From the NCBI GenBank assembly GCA_018224455.1, contig JAGTUY010000395.1, positions 1-5,062 of the forward strand: a DNA stretch of 5,062 nucleotides, given 5' to 3'. Both the position numbers and the translations under genes were made by a program. Shown one piece after another: positions 1-5,062 of the stretch. How positions within the stretch are numbered: position 1 is the first letter of the stretch; every line of letters starts with the position of its first letter. The notes beneath the pieces are model-generated. The model was given only the letters and a program-made list of their open reading frames with translations, ran no database searches and was not told the DNA's origin. This DNA comes from Desulfosarcina sp. Lineage in GTDB: Bacteria; Desulfobacterota; Desulfobacteria; Desulfobacterales; Desulfosarcinaceae.

Positions 1-1
1 C

Positions 2-430
2 CTACATGCCGAATTTTCTAAGCATTTCAATGACTTTGTCCTGACTCTGCTTTTGGACGATGACGGCTTTTTGATGGTGGGCTTTTTTTATTTTTTTGGT
101 CAGCGCATCCAGGTCGGCCGGTTTTTCCACAAAATCCATGGCGCCCGCCTTCATGGCCTCCACACCCTTTTTAACCGTCGCATGGCCGGTGAGCAGGATG
201 ATCTGCATCTCCGGTCGTTTTTCCTTGATGGCCTTCAGGGCCTGAATACCGTCCATTTCCGGCATCATGAAATCCATGATCACCGCATCGTAGGATTCGG
301 CGGCGATCAGCGACAGCGCTTCGGTGGCCGATGTGGATGTGGTTACCTCCATATCGCGGGCGCGCATGCGTTCGGCCATGATTTCCAGAAACTCCACCTC
401 GTCGTCAACCAGCAGTACTCTTTCTTTCAT
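2..430 (-). CDS. Single-domain response regulator (CheY/Spo0F-like receiver)
   Basis: This is a complete 142-residue protein whose TAG stop is at the very edge of the window. It is one receiver domain with all conserved residues: VLLVDDE at 5-11 with acidic D9 and D10, phosphoacceptor D53 in VIMDFMMPEMDG, T81 in LLTGHA and K103 in VEKPA. About 22 residues follow the last receiver helix, rich in Lys and Gln (121-142), too short for a DNA-binding or enzymatic output. It should therefore act through protein-protein contact or as a phosphate carrier, like CheY, Spo0F or DivK. It resembles the receiver at the end of the upstream fusion protein (RVLLVDDE and LTGH blocks, and both end in a KKAH-type last helix). 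The likely phosphodonors are the sensor kinase or the DHp protein just upstream. Whether the operon continues beyond the left edge is not visible. Confidence 0.95.
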   Translation of the reverse strand: MKERVLLVDDEVEFLEIMAERMRARDMEVTTSTSATEALSLIAAESYDAVIMDFMMPEMDGIQALKAIKEKRPEMQIILLTGHATVKKGVEAMKAGAMDFVEKPADLDALTKKIKKAHHQKAVIVQKQSQDKVIEMLRKFGM

Positions 431-436
431 TTTAGA

Positions 437-444
437 CTCCTTTC
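437..444 (-). promoter_or_regulatory. Ribosome binding site of the terminal response regulator gene
   Basis: GAAAGGAG on the minus strand ends 6 nt before the ATG at 430. It is a strong site that supports this start. The rest of the 60-nt spacer (431-490) is AT-rich with a run of nine A residues on the coding strand and shows no convincing promoter or terminator. Confidence 0.8.
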
Positions 445-490
445 AAGTTGCCCGTCGAAAATGCTATTTTTTTTTCGCGTTCATCGATAT

Positions 491-1144
491 TTACTTGAGG
501 AAATTAAGACAGATTTCTCCCTTTTCTCTGTCCGCCTTCAATTGGACGCCGAGAAGCCCGGCCACGATCGTCTCCCGGGGCGAAGGAAGACCCGCTTCAC
601 TGGCCAGAAAATCCTCTGCTAACCCGCAAAAACGAATCCGGGGAGCGTTTCCGGCTTTCTCTGCGACGATGCAGATCATCTGGTTCGGGTCACGGGCATC
701 CATGGCCCGGCACAGGCTGGCCCACACCAGGTCTTCCAGAAAAAATCGGTTGGTGACGGCGGTAATCGGAGTGGCCGGCACCTCGACCTTCGGTGGTTCG
801 CCCTTCATGGCAATCAGCCGTGCAGCCAGCACGCATATAAAATGAATGACCTCGCCAAGGTCCACGATCTCCGAGGGGTGGTCGGCGCTGTGGGCAAAGC
901 GGTTCATGTCCTTGACGATCCGATCGCCCCGTTTCACCTGGCGCACAATCGATCGAGCCAGTCCCGACAACCGTTCCGGCGAAAGCGGCATTCCCTTTTC
1001 GATCATCATAACCATGTCCTGGAGCAACCCGGCGTTTTCATTGATGATGGCCAGCACGTTCTTGATTTCGTGGGAAATGGATGCCGATATCTCTCCGAAG
1101 AAGCGAACCCCCTCGGCGGCCATGGCCTGGGAATCGTCTTTCAT
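491..1144 (-). CDS. DHp-domain protein with degenerate ATPase domain (Spo0B/ChpT-like phosphotransferase candidate)
   Basis: This 217-residue soluble protein has no membrane segment. Residues about 12-90 form a HisKA-type two-helix domain with the H-box ISASISHEIKNVLAII; the predicted phosphoacceptor is H25, and the HExxN signature (H25, E26, N29) is kept. The second helix is at about 56-86. Residues about 93-217 follow the order of a histidine kinase ATPase domain but have lost the binding motifs. The N-box position reads LEDLVWASLCRAMDA (136-150) without the paired Asn residues. No DxGxG box, F-box or GxGLG box exists, only short remnants (RIRFCGLAEDF, then a helix from about 190 and the closing strand EICLNFL). 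Autophosphorylation is therefore unlikely. The architecture and size match dimeric phosphotransferases such as Spo0B and ChpT, or it could act as a phosphatase or docking partner. Its DHp sequence resembles that of the preceding kinase (NVLAIINENAGLLQD against NPLAIINQKTGLIKD), suggesting origin by duplication. Family is sure; mechanism is inferred. Confidence 0.88.
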   Translation of the reverse strand: MKDDSQAMAAEGVRFFGEISASISHEIKNVLAIINENAGLLQDMVMMIEKGMPLSPERLSGLARSIVRQVKRGDRIVKDMNRFAHSADHPSEIVDLGEVIHFICVLAARLIAMKGEPPKVEVPATPITAVTNRFFLEDLVWASLCRAMDARDPNQMICIVAEKAGNAPRIRFCGLAEDFLASEAGLPSPRETIVAGLLGVQLKADREKGEICLNFLK

Positions 1145-2952
1145 GTTGTCTTCCCTTCCTTGATTGGGCTGCCGGCGGCAGCGCGGTTTGCCGGGGATAC
1201 GGCACAGGCGGCGGCAGGCGATTCCTGCAGGGCTTTCAGGGGCAGGGTAACCATAAACGAGGTTCCCCGGTTCAGTTGACTGCTCACCTTGATGTCGCCG
1301 CCCATTTCCGAGACCATCCCATAGGTGACGGACAGCCCCAGGCCGGTGCCCCCGTGGCCGGTACGGGTGGAAAAAAAGGGCTCGAAGACGCGCTTCAGGT
1401 CGGCTTCCGGTATGCCGTGCCCGGTGTCGGCCACGGTCACCGTGATATGCGTGGCCCCTTTACGTCCGATCGTGACGTCCAGCCGCCCGCCGTCCGCCAT
1501 GGCCGCAAAGGCATTGTTGATCAGGTTCAAGAAAATCTGCTGGACATTGCCCCGGTCACTTTCAAAGATCGGAATGACCCCCTGCACCGTCACCGAGACG
1601 ACGATGCACCGCCGTTCGGCCTCTTTTTCCATGAAGCCGAGCACCTGCCGGATGATCGCCTCGATGTCCACCGCTTCGATGGACGATTCCATGTGCCGGG
1701 CGAAATCCAGCAGCCGCCGGGTGATGGCGCCGCAGCGACGCACCGATGCCAGCACGTCGTCCACCAGCCGCATGAGCTTCTCGTTGCCGCTATAGTCGCT
1801 GTTGATGGTGAACAGGTCCTTGATCAGTCCTGTTTTCTGGTTGATGATGGCCAGCGGGTTGTTGATTTCGTGGGCCACCCCCGAGGCTAGACGGCCGATG
1901 GATGAGAGCTTGTTGGCATACTCCACTTGATGCAGGGCCTGCACCCGACGTTGGTCGGCGGCATGGATGCGGTTGACCAGGTACGTGGCCACGCCCAGGA
2001 TGGAGACCAGGATCATGGCGATGCTGAACAGCAGAAAACCGATCAGGCGCATGCGTGGCTTGAGCCACAGATCCATGATGCCCGATTCCTGGCGCACCAT
2101 CATGAGCAAAAAGGGGCTGTCGGGAATCGGGGCAATGCCCATGAGGATGGAACGGCCGGCGTGATCGACCGTTCTCAGCGTCCGGGTGCCGTCGACGGTT
2201 TCGGGGATGGTCAGGGGTACTTTTTCGAAGCGCTTGCCATATTGCCGGGTGGGCGTCTGGAGCACTCCCCGGTTGTTGACGATGAAGGCGTCGTCGTCCT
2301 CATCCATCGCCAGCCCAAGCACGGGAAGGTCCAACAGCCCGGCATCCAGCGTCGATCGCAAAACGAAGAAGCCGCCGACCTCCAGGTTGTGCCGGATGGC
2401 AACGACCAGCCCATGGTTTTGTCCCTGGTTTAAGGAAACGTCACTGATGAAAAATCCATTGGCGACGGCATGATCGAAGCAGACGGTCGGTTCCCTCCGG
2501 CTTCTATCTATCGCAAGCTGCCCGGCATAGGCTTGCACGGTGCAGTCGGTGTCCACCACGGCGAGATCCACGAACCCGCCCATGCCGCCCTGCAGGTTGG
2601 CCAGAATGGCGTCCAGCCTCCCCGGCGCCAGCAGATCCGGCAGGCTGTTGTCCCGGGCGACGAATTCAAGGGCTGCCCGGCGCTGGGACAGCAAAAACGA
2701 GACGCTGCGCCAGGTGTTGGAAACCATTCGGGCAATACCCATCGTCGCTTCGGATTCAAAGGCCTGACGCGTGAGCCGGTAGTCAACCAACGTCATGACC
2801 AGCAGGGGCGCCAGCGTTACCACGGTGGTGAAGGCCACGATCATCAACCATTTGCGCCGGAAGCTGAAGTGGATGCCGCCCGGTCCTGAAGCCGCATCCC
2901 GATGGTCCCAGAATCGGGGTTTGAATCGGGACAGGTTCAGCATGGACGACAC
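1141..2952 (-). CDS. Membrane-bound sensor histidine kinase with periplasmic dCache-like domain
   Basis: This is a 603-residue inner-membrane sensor kinase. Residues 1-32 are cytoplasmic and basic. TM1 is about 33-56, a periplasmic sensor covers about 57-300, and TM2 is about 303-325. The sensor resembles a dCache domain: a VVDTDCTVQAYAG strand (132-144), then ISDVSLNQG (169-177) and a second lobe with DAFIVNNRGVLQT (221-233). No clear HAMP domain follows TM2, only about 25 residues before the HisKA helix. The H-box is ASGVAHEINNPLAII with phosphoacceptor H361 and the HExxN signature. The ATPase domain is intact: N-box LNLINNAFAAM (475-485), DTGHGIP (509-515), FEPFFSTR (523-530) and GHGGTGLGLS (532-541). 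An Ala-rich tail follows from about 577. It should autophosphorylate in response to an unknown periplasmic ligand. An in-frame TGA at 2959-2961 limits the start to the GTG at 2952 or the ATG at 2943; the latter has a weak GGTG 6 nt upstream. The stop overlaps the next start. Confidence 0.95.
   Translation of the reverse strand: MSSMLNLSRFKPRFWDHRDAASGPGGIHFSFRRKWLMIVAFTTVVTLAPLLVMTLVDYRLTRQAFESEATMGIARMVSNTWRSVSFLLSQRRAALEFVARDNSLPDLLAPGRLDAILANLQGGMGGFVDLAVVDTDCTVQAYAGQLAIDRSRREPTVCFDHAVANGFFISDVSLNQGQNHGLVVAIRHNLEVGGFFVLRSTLDAGLLDLPVLGLAMDEDDDAFIVNNRGVLQTPTRQYGKRFEKVPLTIPETVDGTRTLRTVDHAGRSILMGIAPIPDSPFLLMMVRQESGIMDLWLKPRMRLIGFLLFSIAMILVSILGVATYLVNRIHAADQRRVQALHQVEYANKLSSIGRLASGVAHEINNPLAIINQKTGLIKDLFTINSDYSGNEKLMRLVDDVLASVRRCGAITRRLLDFARHMESSIEAVDIEAIIRQVLGFMEKEAERRCIVVSVTVQGVIPIFESDRGNVQQIFLNLINNAFAAMADGGRLDVTIGRKGATHITVTVADTGHGIPEADLKRVFEPFFSTRTGHGGTGLGLSVTYGMVSEMGGDIKVSSQLNRGTSFMVTLPLKALQESPAAACAVSPANRAAAGSPIKEGKTT
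1153..1161 (-). promoter_or_regulatory. Ribosome binding site of the small histidine-kinase-like gene
   Basis: AAGGAAGGG on the minus strand lies within the last codons of the kinase gene, 8 nt before the ATG at 1144. Together with the ATGA stop/start overlap (1141-1144) it indicates translational coupling and a controlled ratio between the kinase and the following protein. Confidence 0.7.
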
Positions 2953-2961
2953 CGTTTTTCA

Positions 2962-2976
2962 GGCGGGAAAACCGCC
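2962..2976 (-). other. Small GC-rich hairpin in the spacer before the histidine kinase gene
   Basis: On the minus strand GGCGG, loop TTTTC, then CCGCC forms a perfect 5-bp stem in the 33-nt spacer. An alternative pairing CAGGC/GCCTG overlaps it. It is followed by A residues rather than a T tract, so it is not a rho-independent terminator in the direction of transcription. It could affect initiation or mRNA stability, but a stem this short may be chance. Confidence 0.3.
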
Positions 2977-2985
2977 ATGCCTGTC

Positions 2986-4203
2986 TCAGGACTTGAATAG
3001 CCGTATTTTTTCATGGGCCTTTTTCAGGGTCTCGCTCAACTCGTCGATATCCACGGGTTTTTGCATATAGGCAAAGGCGCCCAGCTGCATGCACCGCTTG
3101 CGGTCCGCCTCGCTGCCGTGGCCGGTGAGAACGATCACCTCGATTTCCGGCCGGGTGGTTTTCACCTGCTTCAAGATCTCCATGCCGTCGATTCCCGGCA
3201 TTTTAAGATCGATGATCATCACTTCCGGGTCGTCCTCGGCCACCAGGGTCAGGGCGGACTCGCCGTCATAGGCCACGGCGGATCCCATCTCCCGCAATTC
3301 CAGGCGCTCTGACAGGGTCTGAACGAACTCCCGCTCATCGTCCACCAGCAGCACGCGGGAGGGTATTTCAAAGCTGTGTTTGCGATAGATGTGGGTCTGG
3401 TGGAAATTTTTGCCGACGACTGTTTTCACCGACCGGACGCCGGCAACCTTGCCGGCAATGGATCTGAGCTCCTCCTCCAGCCGTGCCAGCATCAGCACCT
3501 GTTTGTTGATGGTCAGCACCACTGCCCCGTTTTCCGCCGTCGCCGAGACATTGTGTCCGGCACGGCAGAGTGCCATCTCCACGGTGGCTGCCAGTAAGAA
3601 ATCTTTTTCGGCCTGCATGGAGGCGTTGGTGCGACGAACGGCATCTTTGATGAGATTCTCCTCGATCAGTGCACCGGCCTTGGCCACATTCATCCGGTTC
3701 ATGGGGAGCACCATGTCGTAAAGGCTGGTTTCCCACGGATCCTTGGCGGAAAACACGGTTTCGGTCCAGGCGGCGTTGTCCGCATCCCGGTCGCGGATCT
3801 GTTTCAAGGCCTCCTTTTCAGTCAGCCCCTGGACCACCTCGGCCTGCTCGATACGATAGGGTGTCTCAGCAATAATGCAGACCCGGAGCATATGGCTGAC
3901 GGACTGAGGAATCAGCAGGCTGGAAAACCCATGGACCATGGCAGGTCCCTTTTCCAGTTCGGTTGCCAACGCCAGGCGCAGGCAGGCAATCGAGCACTCT
4001 TTCTCATGGGTGAACTTGTTAAATACTGAGGTCTTGGCCGAAAAAGCGCGCTGAACCTTGCTTTCCGGCATACCGGACGTCTCAGCGGCCCTGGTGACCA
4101 AATGGTCGTCAGAGATCAGTCGATACCCGGTGCTGTCCATCACGTCCCGGACCACCGCGTCCGCACTGCAGAAAATACCGCTGAAGATGGCAATGACAGA
4201 CAT
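2986..4203 (-). CDS. Degenerate cytidylate-kinase-like domain - BON-like segment - response regulator receiver fusion
   Basis: This 405-residue soluble protein has three visible parts. Residues 1 to about 190 follow the layout of the cytidylate kinase-like family: an N-terminal strand and helix, GPAMVHGFSSLL at 86-97 where the family has a V-G-R-x-A-D type motif, then LRVCIIA (106-112), YRIEQ, a GLTEKEA segment, RDRDADNAAW (137-146) and the SLYDMVLPMNR segment (160-170). The nucleotide-binding P-loop is missing: the GSGG-type sequence is replaced by IFCSAD at 10-15, and the basic residue of the GR motif is also absent, so catalysis is doubtful. Residues about 200-266 resemble a BON domain, ending in AGVRSVKTVV. 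Residues 283-405 are a complete receiver: acidic pair D288/D289, phosphoacceptor D332 in IIDLKMPG, T360 and K382. The ATG at 4203 has a strong ribosome binding site. There is no DNA-binding domain. The receiver is very likely phosphorylated; the front half may sense a ligand or bind a protein. The BON assignment is tentative. Confidence 0.88.
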   Translation of the reverse strand: MSVIAIFSGIFCSADAVVRDVMDSTGYRLISDDHLVTRAAETSGMPESKVQRAFSAKTSVFNKFTHEKECSIACLRLALATELEKGPAMVHGFSSLLIPQSVSHMLRVCIIAETPYRIEQAEVVQGLTEKEALKQIRDRDADNAAWTETVFSAKDPWETSLYDMVLPMNRMNVAKAGALIEENLIKDAVRRTNASMQAEKDFLLAATVEMALCRAGHNVSATAENGAVVLTINKQVLMLARLEEELRSIAGKVAGVRSVKTVVGKNFHQTHIYRKHSFEIPSRVLLVDDEREFVQTLSERLELREMGSAVAYDGESALTLVAEDDPEVMIIDLKMPGIDGMEILKQVKTTRPEIEVIVLTGHGSEADRKRCMQLGAFAYMQKPVDIDELSETLKKAHEKIRLFKS

Positions 4204-4205
4204 CG

Positions 4206-5062
4206 TTACCCTCCTTTGGGTTCGCTTTGGGTCGATAGGGTTCGAACCGAGGTCAATGGGCAGCTTTTCTCGCTGCCCCCCTTATGCGTTCTTTCGTGGA
4301 TGGCTCGAATGGCCTGTTTCATGGTCGGGTAGATGTGATCTTCACCGATTTTGTAGAGCAGGTGCGTGCGTCGCAGCACCTGCATCACGGGTTCATGAAC
4401 ACTGCTCAAGGAGATGTCGATGCCGGCGCTTCTCACTCGGTCCACGATCAGCGACAATGACTCCTGTCCCGAGGCGTCCATGTCGTTGATGGATTCGGCG
4501 GCGATGATGATGTGTTTGAGCGCTTTTTTTATACTTCGCCGATGGCGGATCTGGTCCTCCAGGTAGCTGGCATTGGCAAAGAAAAGAGGACCGTCGAAGC
4601 GGACTACATCGATGTAGCGGCACTCTTTCAGCCCGTGGGTCACGACGTCATGGAGCACCTTATCCAGACCCATGGAAAGATCCACCACATGGGGCCGCAT
4701 GCTGCGGTAAAGAAATACGCAAAGCGACAGCCCCACCCCCACGATGATTCCCCTGTCTAAATGGGGGGCGAAGGCCAGGGTGCACACGAAGGTGATCACT
4801 GAAATGGCGCCGTCGTACCATTGGGCCCGCCAGGCGTGAATGAATCCTCGGGCGTTGATCAATCCGGCCACCGCCATCATGATAATCGCCGCCAGCACGC
4901 TCTGGGGAAGGTGGTAGAGCAGGGGGGTGAAGAAAAACAGGGTCGCCACCACCGTCAGGCTTGCAATCACGCTGGACAGTCCGGAAACGGCCCCGGCCTG
5001 GAGATTGACCGCCGACCTGGAAAAGGATCCCGCCACGGGATAGCTTTGGGCCACAGAGCCGA
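4206..5062 (-). CDS. SulP-family inorganic anion permease with C-terminal STAS domain (5'-truncated by window edge)
   Basis: This is the C-terminal part of an inner-membrane SulP/SLC26-type anion transporter. The reading frame stays open to the window edge, and the GTG at 5054 is internal because SulP-like codons (Gly-Ser) precede it. Counting from that GTG codon, residues 8-18 (AGSFSRSAVN region) match the conserved SulP stretch at the start of the helix equivalent to TM10, where SLC26 proteins place the Ser-Arg pair of the anion site. Four hydrophobic helices follow at about 24-46, 50-68, 82-97 and 99-117. A cytoplasmic STAS domain spans about 145-255 and carries the loop DMDASG (191-196), equivalent to the D-x-S-G region of anti-sigma-factor antagonists. 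A polar tail of about 27 residues ends the protein. SulP members carry sulfate, bicarbonate, dicarboxylates or other anions; the substrate cannot be read here. The TAA stop lies 2 nt before the next start codon, so the two genes are probably translationally coupled. Family assignment is firm; substrate is unknown. Confidence 0.95.
   Translation of the reverse strand, partial: GSVAQSYPVAGSFSRSAVNLQAGAVSGLSSVIASLTVVATLFFFTPLLYHLPQSVLAAIIMMAVAGLINARGFIHAWRAQWYDGAISVITFVCTLAFAPHLDRGIIVGVGLSLCVFLYRSMRPHVVDLSMGLDKVLHDVVTHGLKECRYIDVVRFDGPLFFANASYLEDQIRHRRSIKKALKHIIIAAESINDMDASGQESLSLIVDRVRSAGIDISLSSVHEPVMQVLRRTHLLYKIGEDHIYPTMKQAIRAIHERTHKGGSEKSCPLTSVRTLSTQSEPKGG
4209..4217 (-). promoter_or_regulatory. 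Ribosome binding site of the pseudokinase-receiver gene
   Basis: AAAGGAGGG on the minus strand lies inside the last codons of the permease gene, with its GGAGG core 6 nt before the ATG at 4203. It is a near-perfect Shine-Dalgarno sequence. It fixes the downstream start and shows that translation of the two genes is adjacent and probably coupled. Confidence 0.85.

Noticed and set aside
456..477. Weak inverted repeat CGAAAA/TTTTCG with a nine-base A/T run in the spacer between the DHp and receiver genes
   Set aside because: It has only 6 mostly A-T pairs around a 10-nt loop and no T tract after the stem in the direction of transcription, so it is not a credible terminator.
431..490. Possible internal promoter before the terminal receiver gene
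   Set aside because: No paired -35/-10 or -24/-12 elements with proper spacing were found; the TTGAAA-like sequence overlaps the ribosome binding site.
53..622. Plus-strand open frame of 189 codons running across the terminal receiver gene and the 60-nt spacer
   Set aside because: It is antisense to an intact receiver and the end of the DHp gene, with low-complexity Phe/His/Arg-rich translation and no family resemblance.
1081..1890. Long plus-strand open frame of 269 codons opposite the kinase gene
   Set aside because: It is antisense to conserved kinase motifs, its translation is rich in His, Gly, Asp and Arg with no recognisable domain, and such frames are common opposite GC-rich genes.
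5052..5054. GTG as the start of the permease gene
   Set aside because: The frame continues upstream with SulP-consistent residues to the window edge, and a start here would remove most of the membrane domain.

Overview
The window is one co-directional block of five genes, all on the minus strand, so transcription runs from high to low coordinates. It looks like part of a single operon from a moderately GC-rich Gram-negative bacterium. Strong AAAGGAG-type ribosome binding sites, a dCache histidine kinase, single-domain response regulators and a cytidylate-kinase-like domain fused to a receiver, all beside a SulP anion transporter, suggest a sulfate-reducing Desulfobacterota lineage (Desulfobacterales-like). 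That placement is inferred from style and gene content, not from a marker gene.

Layout in transcription order: (1) 5062-4206, the C-terminal part of a SulP anion permease with its cytoplasmic STAS domain; its 5' end lies outside the window. (2) 4203-2986, a 405-residue fusion of a cytidylate-kinase-like domain that has lost its P-loop, a BON-like segment and an intact receiver domain. (3) 2952-1141, a complete membrane histidine kinase with a periplasmic dCache-like sensor. (4) 1144-491, a small soluble protein with a good phosphoacceptor-histidine (DHp) domain but a degenerate ATPase domain. (5) 430-2, a single-domain response regulator. Spacings are 2 nt (1 to 2), 33 nt (2 to 3), a 4-nt ATGA overlap (3 to 4) and 60 nt (4 to 5). 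No promoter, terminator, RNA gene, mobile element, repeat array or CRISPR was found.

The main interpretation is that genes 2-5 carry the parts of a split His-Asp-His-Asp phosphorelay: kinase His361, receiver Asp332 of the fusion protein, His25 of the Spo0B/ChpT-like protein, and Asp53 of the terminal receiver. The visible parts include no DNA-binding or other recognisable output domain. The tight coupling to a SulP-STAS transporter makes a post-translational role in anion transport or energy sensing the most attractive hypothesis. The order of phosphotransfer and the link to the transporter are inferences.
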